A stretch of 64,000 nucleotides of DNA from Microbacterium sp. MF43. Lineage in GTDB: Bacteria; Actinomycetota; Actinomycetes; Actinomycetales; Microbacteriaceae. Made by a program: the position numbers and the translations under genes. Shown one piece after another: positions 34,500 to 43,888 of the stretch; position 1 is the stretch's first letter; every line of letters starts with the position of its first letter. The stretch covers positions 913,148 to 977,147 of the forward strand of contig NZ_JABBDY010000001.1 of NCBI RefSeq assembly GCF_012847295.1, written 5' to 3'. Under the pieces are notes generated by a model, which was given only the letters and a program-made list of their open reading frames with translations, was not told the DNA's origin and did not search any database.

Positions 34500-35453
34500 C
34501 TACCAGGCGAGCGCGTCCTGCAGCGCGGGGTCGAGCGCCGGGGCGCTGTCGCGCCGGGTGAGCGCCCGCACGAAGGCGCCGAGCGCGCGGCGGTACTCGT
34601 CGTCGGGGTGGTGCCGGGCGATCTCGACGAGCGGGGGGACGTCCATCGACAGGATGAGTCGCACGCGGGATGCCGCGGCGCGCGGCTCGTCCGCGGCGTC
34701 CAGCACCGCGATGCCCCCCGCGAGAGCCTCGAGGTAGTCCCGGAGCACCGGCAGCTCGCTCTTGTGCTGCGTGATGGAGGAACCGTCCGCGCGCTCGCGC
34801 CACTCGACGACGACGTCGGGGATCACGTCGAACGCCCGTGCCCGCGTGTACATCTGCTGGGCGACGATCTGGTCCTCGTACGCCTTCCCGACCGGGAATC
34901 GCAGGGCGGCGCGGCGCCACAGCTCGGTGCGGCTCACCTTGGACCAGGCCACGATGTTGCCGGATGCCTCGGGATGCTCGCTCAGCGTCGTGGCGGTGCG
35001 CGCGGGGTCGGTCGCCGCTGCCACCCACGGCTGCACATGGCCGGCCGCGTACCCTCCGGCCGTATCGGGGCGCAGGCGCACGTACGCCCCCAGCGCGAAG
35101 TCGCTGCCGCTGGCGGTCACTGTGCCGACCAGGCGTTCGAGCGCTCTGGGCGTATACCGGTCGTCGGCGTCGAGGAACGCGGTGAGGGGTGTCTCGACGA
35201 GATCGAGTCCGGTGTTGCGAGCGGCGCTCAGCCCGGCCTGCGCGGCGTGGTGCACGACGCGGAACCGCGGATCGGCAGCCACCGCTGCGTCGAAGATCGC
35301 GCCGGTCGCGTCGGTGGACGCGTCGTCGACGAGCACCGCAGTCCACGCGGTGAGGGTCTGCGCGCGCAGTGAGTCGATCGCCTCCTGCGCGAACTCGGCG
35401 ACATCGAAGCCCGGCACGACGACGGTCACGACGGGCTCGGCAGGCGGGGTCAC
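34500..35453 (-). CDS. Family 2 glycosyltransferase
   Basis: The 317-residue GT-A fold protein starts with VTVVVPGFDVAEFAQEAIDSL and has the nucleotide-sugar segment AVLVDDASTDATG and the DxD-type motif FLDADDRYTP. There are no membrane helices. The acceptor is unknown. GTG 35453 overlaps the stop of the cysteine desulfurase gene (GTGA), so it is the last gene of the NAD operon. TACGAT at 35466-35461 could additionally give it its own leaderless promoter. Its role with NAD genes is unclear; it may be only a passenger. Confidence 0.88.
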   Translation of the reverse strand: MTPPAEPVVTVVVPGFDVAEFAQEAIDSLRAQTLTAWTAVLVDDASTDATGAIFDAAVAADPRFRVVHHAAQAGLSAARNTGLDLVETPLTAFLDADDRYTPRALERLVGTVTASGSDFALGAYVRLRPDTAGGYAAGHVQPWVAAATDPARTATTLSEHPEASGNIVAWSKVSRTELWRRAALRFPVGKAYEDQIVAQQMYTRARAFDVIPDVVVEWRERADGSSITQHKSELPVLRDYLEALAGGIAVLDAADEPRAAASRVRLILSMDVPPLVEIARHHPDDEYRRALGAFVRALTRRDSAPALDPALQDALAW

Positions 35454-36601
35454 CCGCCCGATCGTACAGCGGCGACGGATGCCTCGACCGCCGCCGCGAC
35501 GGCGTCGAGCGGCTGGCTCAGCGCGGCCGGGAGGGTGAACCGCACCGCCGTCTGGGCGATCTCCGGCGCGATGCCCATCGCCACGAGAACATGCGACGGC
35601 TCGTCGCTTCCCGCCGCGCACGCCGATCCGCTCGACGACACGATTCCGCGGCGCTCGAGCTCGAGGAGCACCGCCTCTCCCGACGTCCCGGCGAACGTGA
35701 AGCTGGCGGTTCCCGGCAGGCGGTGCACCGGGTCTCCGGTGAGGGAGGCCGCGGGCACCGACGCGAGCACCTGGGCCGTGAACCGGTCGCGCAGGGCGGT
35801 GAGGCGAGCGGATGCCTCCGCCCGCCCCGCCTCGGCCAGCTCGAGCGCCGTCGCGAAGCCCACGGCGCCCGCCACGTCCTCGGTGCCGCTGCGGCGGCCG
35901 CGCTCCTGGCCCCCGCCGTGGAGGAGGGGCTCGAGCGGCACGCGCCCGCGCACCGCCAGGACGCCGGTGCCCTTGGGGGCGCCCAGCTTGTGCCCCGCGA
36001 GAGAGAGGGCGTCCACGCCCAGCTCGGCGGCCGACAGCGGCAGCCAGCCGGCGGCCTGCACGGCGTCGATGTGGACGGGGACCCTGCGCGCGCGTGCGAC
36101 GGCCGCGAGGGCGGGCACGTCCTGCACCGTGCCGACCTCGTTGTTGGCGTAGCCGAACGTGAAGAGCGCGGTGTCGTCGCGCAGCGCGGCGGCCGCGGCA
36201 TCCGGATCCACCCTGCCGTACGCGTCGACGGGCAGGCGGGTGACCTCGAAGCCGTGCAGTCGCTCGAGATAGGCGACCGACTCGAGGATCGACTCGTGCT
36301 CGATCGGGGTCGTCACGACGTGCCGTGCGCCGGAGTGCTGCCAGCGCCCGAGCGCGATGCCCTTCACCGCGAGGTTGTTCGCCTCGGTGCCGCCCGACGT
36401 GAAGACGATGTCGCTCGCGCGCAGCCCGAGGATGCGCGCGACGCGCGCGCGTGCGTCCGCCAGCGCACCGGCGGCGTCCTCGCCGACGGTGTGGTGGCTC
36501 GACGGGTTGCCGAAGCGCTGCGTCAGGTAGGGCATCATCGCCTCGAGCACCTCCGGCTTGACGGGGGTGGTCGCGGCGTTGTCGAGGTAGAGCATGCCCA
36601 T
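35450..36601 (-). CDS. Cysteine desulfurase (NifS/IscS-like, NadA-associated)
   Basis: The 383-residue class V PLP aminotransferase has MLYLDNAATTPVKPEVLEAM at the N-terminus and the PLP Lys in LAGHKLGAPKG. The catalytic Cys is in SSGSACAAGSDEPSHVL. It supplies sulfur for iron-sulfur clusters. Location beside nadA, an oxygen-sensitive [4Fe-4S] enzyme, matches the NadS/NifS-type desulfurase found in nad operons of other bacteria, so NadA cluster assembly is its probable job. The nadC stop lies 8 bases upstream. Confidence 0.92.
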   Translation of the reverse strand: MGMLYLDNAATTPVKPEVLEAMMPYLTQRFGNPSSHHTVGEDAAGALADARARVARILGLRASDIVFTSGGTEANNLAVKGIALGRWQHSGARHVVTTPIEHESILESVAYLERLHGFEVTRLPVDAYGRVDPDAAAAALRDDTALFTFGYANNEVGTVQDVPALAAVARARRVPVHIDAVQAAGWLPLSAAELGVDALSLAGHKLGAPKGTGVLAVRGRVPLEPLLHGGGQERGRRSGTEDVAGAVGFATALELAEAGRAEASARLTALRDRFTAQVLASVPAASLTGDPVHRLPGTASFTFAGTSGEAVLLELERRGIVSSSGSACAAGSDEPSHVLVAMGIAPEIAQTAVRFTLPAALSQPLDAVAAAVEASVAAVRSGG

Positions 36602-36609
36602 GTCGCGCC

Positions 36610-37485
36610 TCAGGGAGCGTCGATGCGCACGTCGAGCCCGAGGTCGAGGGCGCGTGCGGAGTGGGTGAGCGCGCCGACGGAGATCACATCGACACCGGTC
36701 TCGGCGATCGCTCGCACGGTGTCGAGGGAGACGCCGCCGGATGCCTCGACCGTCGCGCGCCCGGCCACCTGCGCCACGCCGACACGCAGGTCGTCGAGCG
36801 AGAAGTTGTCGAGCATGATCGTCCCGACCCCCGCCGCGAGCACCGGCTCGATCTGCTCGAGTCGGTCCACCTCGACCTCCAGGTGCGCCGTGTGGGGCAG
36901 GCGCTCCTTCGCCGCGCGGAGCGCACGCGTCAGCGCGGCCTCCCACCCGCCGTCGACGGCACCGCGCGTGAGCAGGGCGAGGTGGTTGTCCTTGGCCATG
37001 ACGGCATCGGACAGCGAGTACCGGTGGTTGCGGCCGCCGCCGTCGCGCACCGCCTTGCGTTCGAAGGCGCGCAGGCCCGGCGTCGTCTTGCGCGTGTCGG
37101 CGATGGATGCCCGGGTGTGGGCGACCTCGGCGACGTAGCGGCCCGTCAGGGTGGCGATGCCCGACATCCGCTGCGTGAAGTTCAGTCCGACCCGTTCGGC
37201 CGTGAGGACGCCGCGCGCCGGCCCGGTGACCACCGCCAGCACGGCGCCCGGTTCGAACCACTCGCCGTCCTCGACGATGAGCTGCACCTCGATGCGCGGA
37301 TCGGTCAGGCGGAACGCCGCCTCGAACACCTCGCCGCCACTGAAGACCCCCCGTTCACGGGCGACCAGATCGGCGCGCGCCTGCGCCGTCTCGACGATGA
37401 GGTACTCGCTCGTGAGGTCGCCCCACGGGGCGTCCTCCTCGAGCGCGGCAGCGACGACACGGTCGATCGTGGCGCGGTTCAGCAT
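36610..37485 (-). CDS. nadC: Nicotinate-nucleotide pyrophosphorylase (quinolinate phosphoribosyltransferase)
   Basis: The 291-residue enzyme converts quinolinate and PRPP to nicotinate mononucleotide, with CO2 and PPi released. Family motifs are visible: RKTTPGLRAFERKAVRDGGG and NHRYSLSDAVMAKDNH, plus the C-terminal ASGGVSLDTVRAIAETGVDVISVG of the barrel phosphate site. Start MLNRATIDRVV overlaps the nadB stop by seven bases. The length is normal. It acts directly after NadA and NadB in de novo NAD synthesis. Confidence 0.95.
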   Translation of the reverse strand: MLNRATIDRVVAAALEEDAPWGDLTSEYLIVETAQARADLVARERGVFSGGEVFEAAFRLTDPRIEVQLIVEDGEWFEPGAVLAVVTGPARGVLTAERVGLNFTQRMSGIATLTGRYVAEVAHTRASIADTRKTTPGLRAFERKAVRDGGGRNHRYSLSDAVMAKDNHLALLTRGAVDGGWEAALTRALRAAKERLPHTAHLEVEVDRLEQIEPVLAAGVGTIMLDNFSLDDLRVGVAQVAGRATVEASGGVSLDTVRAIAETGVDVISVGALTHSARALDLGLDVRIDAP

Positions 37486-39062
37486 GCGACCGCCTCCCGC
37501 GGTGCGGGGACGACGGCGGTATCGCGGCGGAAGTGCGCGCCGACCGATTCGCGTCGTGCGCTCGCCGCCTGCACGAGCTCCTGCGCGACGAGCAGGAGGT
37601 TCTCGTTCTCGTACTCGGTCTCCGTACGCGGGGAGCGCGCTTCGGAGCGCCAGCGGGCCAGCACCGCGGCAGCGCGCGCGAGGCCCTCGCCGTCGCGCAC
37701 GAGGCCCGCCTCCTCCCACATCAGCTCCTGCAGTGCTTCGCGTGAGAACAGCGGCGCATCGACCGCGGGTGCGACCGGGCCGGCGGCGGCCGCGCGGGCG
37801 GCGGGTGCGGGCCACGAGCCGGACGCCGCGTCCGCGGCGATCGTGTCCCCGGCCCGGGCACCGAAGACAGCGCCCTCGAGGAGGGAATTGGACGCCAGAC
37901 GGTTGGCGCCGTGGACGCCGGTGCGCGCGACCTCGCCGACGGCGTACAGCCCGGGAACGGTCGTGCGCCCCAAGAGATCGGTCGTGACGCCGCCCATGAG
38001 GTAGTGCGCGGCGGGCGTCACGGGTATCGGCTCGACCGCCCAGTCGAGACCGCGCTCGCGCACGGCCCGGTCGATGGTCGGGAAGCGGCGCGCCAGGAAA
38101 GCGGCGCGATCGGCGGCATCCGCGGTGTGCAGGTGCGTGGCGTCCAGCAGCACAGGGCGCCCGCCCTGCGCCTCCATCTGATGGGCGATCGCGCGGGCGA
38201 CCACGTCGCGCGGCGCGAGCTCCCCGTCGGGATGCGCGTCGAACGCGAACCGGCGGCCGTGCTCGTCGAGGAGCGTCGCGCCCTCGCCGCGCACCGCCTC
38301 CGACACGAGGAACGCGTCCGCCTCGACGTCGGCGGGAAGAACGGTCGGGTGGAACTGGAAGAACTCCAGATCCTGCACGTCGGCGCCCGCGCGCAGTGCC
38401 GCGGCGATGCCGTCGCCGGTCGCGACCGGCGGATTGGTGGAGTGCGCGTAGAGCTCACCGGCTCCGCCGGTGGCCAGGACGACCGCGTCGGCAGCGACCG
38501 CCTGCCGACGTCCGGCTGAGCCGGGCGTCTCGCCCACGATCAGGTCGACCCCCCGCACGCGCCCGTCCTCCGTGCGGAGGCCGACCAGGAACGCGTGCTC
38601 GATGACGTCGACCCTGCTCGCACGCAGGCGCGCGACGAGGGCCTTCTCGATGGCCGTTCCGGTCGCATCGCCGCCGGCATGCAGGATGCGGGGGTACGAG
38701 TGGGCCGCCTCGAGGCCCTTGACGAATCCGCCGTCGTCGTCGCGGTCGAACCCGACGCCGAGGGCGATCAGCTCGCGTATGCGCGCCGGGCCTTCCTCGG
38801 CGAGCACGCGCACCGCCGCGGGGTCGTTGAGTCCGGCGCCGGCGACGACCGTGTCGCGGATGTGGTCCTCGACGCGATCGTCGTCGAACATGACGCCCGC
38901 GATCCCGCCCTGCGCGTAACGGGTGTTCGCGTGCTCGAGCACGTCCTTCGTCACGAGCGTCACCCGGCATCCGTGGTCGACGGCGTGGAGCGCGACGGTG
39001 AGCCCCGCGATGCCCGAGCCCACCACGACGGCGTGGGCGGTCGCCGCCGGCGCCGCGCTCAT
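37479..39062 (-). CDS. nadB: L-aspartate oxidase
   Basis: The 527-residue flavoenzyme oxidises L-aspartate to iminoaspartate for NadA. It has the FAD motif VVVGSGIAGLTVALHA, then RYAQGGIAGVM and the succinate-dehydrogenase/aspartate-oxidase segment GLYAVGEVARTGVHGANRLASNSLLEG. The C-terminal helical domain (from about residue 420) is present. ATG 39062 overlaps the nadA stop (ATGA), so this start is preferred over ATG 39077, which adds only five residues. Confidence 0.95.
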   Translation of the reverse strand: MSAAPAATAHAVVVGSGIAGLTVALHAVDHGCRVTLVTKDVLEHANTRYAQGGIAGVMFDDDRVEDHIRDTVVAGAGLNDPAAVRVLAEEGPARIRELIALGVGFDRDDDGGFVKGLEAAHSYPRILHAGGDATGTAIEKALVARLRASRVDVIEHAFLVGLRTEDGRVRGVDLIVGETPGSAGRRQAVAADAVVLATGGAGELYAHSTNPPVATGDGIAAALRAGADVQDLEFFQFHPTVLPADVEADAFLVSEAVRGEGATLLDEHGRRFAFDAHPDGELAPRDVVARAIAHQMEAQGGRPVLLDATHLHTADAADRAAFLARRFPTIDRAVRERGLDWAVEPIPVTPAAHYLMGGVTTDLLGRTTVPGLYAVGEVARTGVHGANRLASNSLLEGAVFGARAGDTIAADAASGSWPAPAARAAAAGPVAPAVDAPLFSREALQELMWEEAGLVRDGEGLARAAAVLARWRSEARSPRTETEYENENLLLVAQELVQAASARRESVGAHFRRDTAVVPAPREAVAC

Positions 39063-40411
39063 GAGGCGTTCTCCCACGCCGCGGCGGGCGCCGCCGGAGG
39101 CTTGGCGGCGAGCATGCGCTCGAGCGCGACGCGGGCCGGGTCCGCGACGTCATCCGGCACGACGATGCGATTGCGAACCTCGCCCGCCACGAGTCCCTCC
39201 AGCACCCAGGCGAGGTAGCCCGGGTGGATGCGGTACATCGTCGAGCAGGGGCACACGACGGGGTCGAGGCAGAAGATCTCGTGCTGCGGGTTCTGTGCGG
39301 CGAGGCGCTGCACGAGGTTCACCTCCGTGCCGATGGCGAAGGTGGCGGGTTCGGTCGCGCCCTCGATCGCCTTGCGGATGTAGTCGGTCGACCCCGACTC
39401 GTCCGCGGCGTCCACGACCTCCATCGGGCACTCGGGGTGCACGATCACGCGGACGCCGGGATGCTCGGCCCGCGCCTTCTCGATCTGGTCGACCGAGAAG
39501 CGCCGGTGCACCGAGCAGAAGCCGTGCCACAGGATCACCCGGGCGTCCGCGAGCGTCGCGGCGGTCGAGCCTCCGAACGGCTTGCGCGGGTTCCACATCG
39601 GCATCTGCCCCAGGGGGACGCCCATCGCCTTGGCGGTGTTGCGGCCGAGGTGCTGGTCCGGGAAGAAGAGCACCCGCCGGCCGCGTGCGAACGCCCACTC
39701 GAGCACCGTGCGGGCGTTCGACGAGGTGCAGACGATCCCGCCGTGGCGTCCGACGAAGCCCTTGATGGCGGCGGACGAGTTCATGTACGTCACGGGGATC
39801 ACGGGCACCAGGCCGTCGGCGTCGGGGGTGTCGAGGTCGCCGTAGACCTCGGCGAGCTGCTCCCAGCACTCCTCGACCTGGTTGATGTCGGCCATGTCGG
39901 CCATCGAGCAGCCGGCGGCGAGGTTGGGCAGGATGACGGCCTGCTCGGGGCGCGAGAGGAGGTCGGCGGTCTCGGCCATGAAGTGCACGCCGCAGAAGAC
40001 GATCGCCTCGGCGTCCGGGTGCTCGAGTGCGGCGTTGGCCAGCTGGAACGAATCGCCCACGTAGTCGGCGTGCTCGACGACCTCTTCGCGCTGGTAGAAG
40101 TGCCCCAGCACCACGACGCGGTCGCCGAGGGTCGCCTTGGCCGCGCGGATCCGCTCGTCCAGCTCGGCTTCGGAGGCCTCCCGGTATTCGCGCGGCAGCT
40201 CGCCCTGGCGCGGCGACCCGGTGGGGATCACGTCGCCCATCGAGGACCCCGGACCGTAGCCGGGCCGGACGTCGAAGTCCCACGGGCCGGACGCCAGGTC
40301 GGTGTTGCACGTCTCGGCGGTAGATGCCCCGGCGACGATCGCCTGGATCGCGTGGTCGACGGAGGGGTCGACCTCGGGGCGGGGCTGGAGGGTGATGTTG
40401 ACGGCGGGCAT
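39059..40411 (-). CDS. nadA: Quinolinate synthase A
   Basis: The 450-residue [4Fe-4S] enzyme condenses iminoaspartate with DHAP to quinolinate. Signatures are VLGHFYQREEVVEHADYVGDS, IVFCGVHFMAETA, NLAAGCSMADM, the ligand region VIVHPECPMEVV, and CLDPVVCPCSTMYRIHP near the C-terminus. It is the long actinobacterial form, with an N-terminal extension of about 80 residues before the catalytic core. It follows the Nudix regulator gene by 11 bases and overlaps nadB. Confidence 0.95.
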   Translation of the reverse strand: MPAVNITLQPRPEVDPSVDHAIQAIVAGASTAETCNTDLASGPWDFDVRPGYGPGSSMGDVIPTGSPRQGELPREYREASEAELDERIRAAKATLGDRVVVLGHFYQREEVVEHADYVGDSFQLANAALEHPDAEAIVFCGVHFMAETADLLSRPEQAVILPNLAAGCSMADMADINQVEECWEQLAEVYGDLDTPDADGLVPVIPVTYMNSSAAIKGFVGRHGGIVCTSSNARTVLEWAFARGRRVLFFPDQHLGRNTAKAMGVPLGQMPMWNPRKPFGGSTAATLADARVILWHGFCSVHRRFSVDQIEKARAEHPGVRVIVHPECPMEVVDAADESGSTDYIRKAIEGATEPATFAIGTEVNLVQRLAAQNPQHEIFCLDPVVCPCSTMYRIHPGYLAWVLEGLVAGEVRNRIVVPDDVADPARVALERMLAAKPPAAPAAAWENAS

Positions 40412-40422
40412 GTCGGGCTCTT

Positions 40423-41136
40423 TCAGTGGCGGCCGCCGAGCGGGCCGCGATCGGCGAGCTCGACGTCCTGGTTGTAGCGGTACAGCCGTGCGGGTCGGTG
40501 GCTGCCGGTGCGGAAGCGGTCGGTCGGGATGAGGGTTCCGGAGTTCTCGACCTGGCGACGGAAGTTCGCCGGGTCGAGGCGGCGCTGGAGGATCGACTCG
40601 TACACCTCGCGCAGCTCGGCGAGGGTGAACTCGTCGGCGAGGAGCCCGTGCGCGATGCGGCTGTAGCCGACCTTGTTGCGCAGGCGCCACAGTGCGTAGT
40701 CGACGATCTCGTTGTGGTCGAAAGCCAGGCGCGGCAGCGATGCCGCATCGAACCACTGGACGTTCTCGACCGACTCGTCCGGCACTTCGTCGGGGCGGAT
40801 GAGCGCCCAGTAGACGATCGAGATCACCCGCGTGGGGGAGCGGTCGACGGCGCCGAAGGCGTAGAGCTGTTCGAGATAGCTCGGTGCCAGCCCGGTCGTC
40901 TCCCCGAGAGTTCGGGATGCCGCGGCATCCAGCCCCTCGCTGGCATCGAGCCACCCGCCCGGCAGCGCCCACTGTCCTTCGTGCGGGTCGCGTGTGCGGC
41001 GCACGAGGGGGAGCGCGACCGTCGGCGTCTCGGCGCCTGAGGTGCGGCGCAGCGTGAAGATCACCGTCGAGACGGCGACGCGCGTCGTGTCGGCGGCGTT
41101 GTCCGCCGTCGGTGTGAGGGTGCTGGTTCTGGTCAT
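40423..41136 (-). CDS. nrtR: Nudix-type transcriptional regulator of NAD synthesis (NrtR-like)
   Basis: The 237-residue protein has an N-terminal Nudix domain (residues about 18-150) whose Nudix box is degenerate (GWLDASEGLDAAASRTLGETTGL). The C-terminal part (residues about 155-230) is a winged helix, RNKVGYSRIAHGLLADEFTL, with LREVYESILQRRLDPANFRRQ. This layout is that of NrtR, a repressor of NAD genes that senses ADP-ribose. It is the first gene of the nadABC operon, preceded by a palindrome over the -35. The start follows TAATAG by five bases. Confidence 0.85.
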   Translation of the reverse strand: MTRTSTLTPTADNAADTTRVAVSTVIFTLRRTSGAETPTVALPLVRRTRDPHEGQWALPGGWLDASEGLDAAASRTLGETTGLAPSYLEQLYAFGAVDRSPTRVISIVYWALIRPDEVPDESVENVQWFDAASLPRLAFDHNEIVDYALWRLRNKVGYSRIAHGLLADEFTLAELREVYESILQRRLDPANFRRQVENSGTLIPTDRFRTGSHRPARLYRYNQDVELADRGPLGGRH

Positions 41137-41141
41137 GGTGA

Positions 41142-41178
41142 CTATTACTCCGCTGCCATCTTAGTGTCACTATGACAC
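41142..41178 (-). promoter_or_regulatory. NAD operon promoter with palindromic operator
   Basis: On the minus strand GTGACA (41170-41165) and TAATAG (41147-41142) are 17 bases apart. The perfect palindrome GTGTCATAGTGACAC (41164-41178) covers the -35. The spacing from the -10 to the ATG is five bases, so the mRNA should be leaderless or nearly so. A bound NrtR-type repressor would occlude the promoter. Confidence 0.65.
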
Positions 41179-41262
41179 GAAGGGCAAACCGGGGTCGTCA
41201 CACAGGTTCGATGCGTACTCTGGCGAGGTCCGCACCCCGCCCGCTCGCCCGAGGGAGACCGC

Positions 41263-42435
41263 ATGATCGTCGTCGACGTTCTGCTCCTCGTGATCCTCGT
41301 GATCGGCCTCGTCGGCGGCATCGGCCGCGGCCTGTCCGGGAGCATCGGACTGCTGCTCGGGCTCGCCGTCGGCGGCGCGGCGGCGATCTGGCTCGTGCCG
41401 CTCGTCAACGATGCGCTGCCCACACAGCAGTGGCGGCCCGCTCTCGTCCTCGCCACCGCCGCCGCGCTCGTGATCGGCGGCGCCGCGCTGGGCGCCGCCG
41501 CGGGATCCGCGCTGCGCCGGGGAGTCGACCGGGTGCGTCCGCTGCGGGCCGTCGACCGGATCCTCGGGGGAGTCGCCGGGGTCGTCGTCGCCGCGCTCGC
41601 GATGTCGCTCGCCGGCGCGAGTCTCGCCGCCACGGGCATGCCGATCGTCTCCTCGGCGGTGTCGTCGTCCAGCGTCCTGCGGACGATCGATCGGCTCACC
41701 CCGCCACCGGTCTCGGCCGCGCTCGCCGAACTGCGGGGGTTCGTCTCCGACGAGGGCCTCCCGGCACTCGGAGACCTGCTCGAAGCGCCGTCCGTCGACA
41801 TTGCGCCGGTCGACCTCGACGACCCCGAGCTCGCGCGGGCCGCGGCATCCGTCGCCCGCGTCTCCGGAACCGCGTTCGCATGCGGCCGCAGCTCGACGGG
41901 AAGCGGATTCGTCGTCGCGCCCGACCGCGTCGTGACCAACGCCCACGTCGTCGCCGGTGTCGACACCCCGGTCGTGGAGCTGCCCGGCGTCGCCGCGCGG
42001 GAAGGGCGCGTCGTGTACTTCGACCCGATCGACGACCTCGCGGTGATCGCCGTCGACGACCTCGGCGTGGCGCCGCTGCCCTTCGCGGCCACGCTCCCTC
42101 CGGGCTCGCCGGCGGTCGTGCAGGGGTATCCGCTCGGCGGACCGTTCACGTCGCTCGGGGCCGGAGTGCTCTCGACCGGAACGGTCCCGGTCCCCGACAT
42201 CTACGACGAGAGCGCCGCACCGCGCGAGATCTACGCGCTGCAGGCCGCGGTGCGTCCGGGCAACTCCGGCGGCCCGCTCCTCACCGGGGACGGCGCGGTG
42301 GCGGGCGTCGTGTTCGCGCGTGCCGAGAACGACGCCCAGCGCGGGTATGCGATGACGATGGCCGAGCTCACGCCGGTGTCCGCGCAGGCCGAGTCCCTCA
42401 CGCAGCCGGTGTCGTCGGGCCGCTGCGTCGGCTGA
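41263..42435 (+). CDS. MarP-like membrane serine protease (CvpA domain + chymotrypsin fold)
   Basis: The 390-residue protein has an N-terminal CvpA-like domain with four hydrophobic helices (residues 1-125), a linker, and a trypsin-like domain. The triad is visible: His228 in NAHVV, Asp258 in DDLAVIAV, Ser335 in RPGNSGGPL. Cys207 (FACGRSS) and Cys388 (GRCVG) match the position of the disulfide known in M. tuberculosis MarP (Rv3671c). The family confers acid and oxidative stress resistance from the periplasmic side. It is divergent from the nrtR/nad operon. Confidence 0.88.
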   Translation: MIVVDVLLLVILVIGLVGGIGRGLSGSIGLLLGLAVGGAAAIWLVPLVNDALPTQQWRPALVLATAAALVIGGAALGAAAGSALRRGVDRVRPLRAVDRILGGVAGVVVAALAMSLAGASLAATGMPIVSSAVSSSSVLRTIDRLTPPPVSAALAELRGFVSDEGLPALGDLLEAPSVDIAPVDLDDPELARAAASVARVSGTAFACGRSSTGSGFVVAPDRVVTNAHVVAGVDTPVVELPGVAAREGRVVYFDPIDDLAVIAVDDLGVAPLPFAATLPPGSPAVVQGYPLGGPFTSLGAGVLSTGTVPVPDIYDESAAPREIYALQAAVRPGNSGGPLLTGDGAVAGVVFARAENDAQRGYAMTMAELTPVSAQAESLTQPVSSGRCVG

Positions 42436-42483
42436 CGCCACGGACCGGTATGCTGACACGGCAAGTCAATACCGGCCAACGAC

Positions 42484-42692
42484 CCGGGCGGGAGAGCCTC
42501 GGCAGCAGCGCTGCCGAGCACCGAAGGAGCAAGCCTCCCCGCCAATCTCTCAGGTACGCGTACCGTTCGGGTGAGGCCGACTCTGGAAAGCGGGATCGGG
42601 CTGTGCCCGGTCCCCGCCGAAGGTGAAACCCCGCACGACTCCTCGAGACGCGCGGGCGAAACTCTCAGGCCCATGACAGAGGGGGAGTTCCA
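42484..42692 (+). ncRNA. Tandem glycine riboswitch
   Basis: Two glycine aptamers lie head to tail in front of gcvT. Aptamer 1 has GGGAGAGCC near 42490, ACCGAAGGAGCAA (42520-42532) and AATCTCTCAGG (42544-42554). Aptamer 2 has ACTCTGGAAAGCGG near 42580, CGCCGAAGGTGAAACC (about 42615-42630) and GCGAAACTCTCAGG (42656-42669). TATGCT at 42449-42454 is a likely -10. Glycine binding should turn on the glycine cleavage operon. Confidence 0.92.
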
Positions 42693-42734
42693 CGGCGCCG
42701 TCCGGCGTCCGCCCGACCGCGAACGGGAGAACTC

Positions 42735-43859
42735 ATGACAGACCCCCGCACCACCCCGCTGCACGACCGACATGTCGCCCTCGGCGCCTCGTTCACCGAC
42801 TTCGGCGGCTGGTCCATGCCGGTGCGCTACAGCTCGGATCTCGCCGAGCACCATGCCGTGCGCACCGCCGCGGGCATCTTCGACATCTCCCACATGGCGG
42901 AGTTCCTCGTCGAAGGCGGCGAGGCGGGCGCGTTCCTGGACTACGCACTGGCGGGGCGGCTGTCGACGCTCGTCGACGATCAGGCCAAGTACAGCCTCGT
43001 GCTCGACGCGGACGGCGGCATCATCGACGACGTCATCGTCTACCGTCATCACGCCGATCGGCTGATGGTCGTCGCGAACGCGGGCAACCGCGAGGCGGTC
43101 GCCGCGGCGCTCGCCGAGCGCGCGCAGTCCTTCGACGTCGAGGTGACGGACGCGACCGACCGCATCTCGCTCATCGCCGTCCAGGGGCCGGCGGCGCAGG
43201 CGATCCTCGAGGCCACGCCCGAGCTCGTCGACGTCGCGGCGCCCCTCGACGCGCTCAAGTACTACCGCATGACCCACGCCCGCTTCGCGGCTGACGGCGA
43301 GGAGCCGGTCGCCGTCGACATCGGCCGGACCGGGTACACCGGCGAGGACGGCTTCGAGCTCTACGTTCCGGCGACCTCGGCCGGCCCCGTGTGGGACGCG
43401 CTGATGCGCGCGGGCGCGGCGCACGGCCTCGTGCCCGCGGGCCTCGCGTCGCGCGACACGCTGCGCCTGGAGGCCGGGATGCCCCTCTACGGACACGAGC
43501 TGTCGCTCGACATCGTTCCCGCGCAGGCCGGCCTCGGCCGCGTCGTCGCCGTGGACAAGGACGACTTCGTCGGCCGGGCGGGTCTGTCGGCGGTCGTCGC
43601 CTCCGATGCCCCCGTGCTCGTCGGTCTCGTCTCCGGGGGCAAGCGCGCCGGGCGCGCCGGCTACGCGGTGCTCCACGGCGATGACGTCGTGGGAGAGGTC
43701 ACCAGCGGGGCGCTGAGCCCCACGCTGGGGCATCCGATCGCCATGGCGTTCGTCGCACCCGCCGTCGCCGAACCCGGCACGGAGCTCTTCCTGGACGTGC
43801 GCGGGACGAAGATCCCGGCGACCGTCACCTCCCTTCCCTTCTACCGTCGCGCCAAGTGA
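42735..43859 (+). CDS. gcvT: Aminomethyltransferase (glycine cleavage T protein)
   Basis: The 374-residue enzyme transfers the methylene of H-protein-bound aminomethyl to tetrahydrofolate, releasing ammonia. T-protein features are [31 protein letters not shown], the folate-fold segment [16 protein letters not shown] and [26 protein letters not shown] precedes ATG 42735. It is the first gene after the glycine riboswitch and is co-transcribed with gcvH and gcvP. Confidence 0.96.
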   Translation: MTDPRTTPLHDRHVALGASFTDFGGWSMPVRYSSDLAEHHAVRTAAGIFDISHMAEFLVEGGEAGAFLDYALAGRLSTLVDDQAKYSLVLDADGGIIDDVIVYRHHADRLMVVANAGNREAVAAALAERAQSFDVEVTDATDRISLIAVQGPAAQAILEATPELVDVAAPLDALKYYRMTHARFAADGEEPVAVDIGRTGYTGEDGFELYVPATSAGPVWDALMRAGAAHGLVPAGLASRDTLRLEAGMPLYGHELSLDIVPAQAGLGRVVAVDKDDFVGRAGLSAVVASDAPVLVGLVSGGKRAGRAGYAVLHGDDVVGEVTSGALSPTLGHPIAMAFVAPAVAEPGTELFLDVRGTKIPATVTSLPFYRRAK

Positions 43860-43888
43860 CCCACGCCCGCACCCCACCGGAGGATCAA

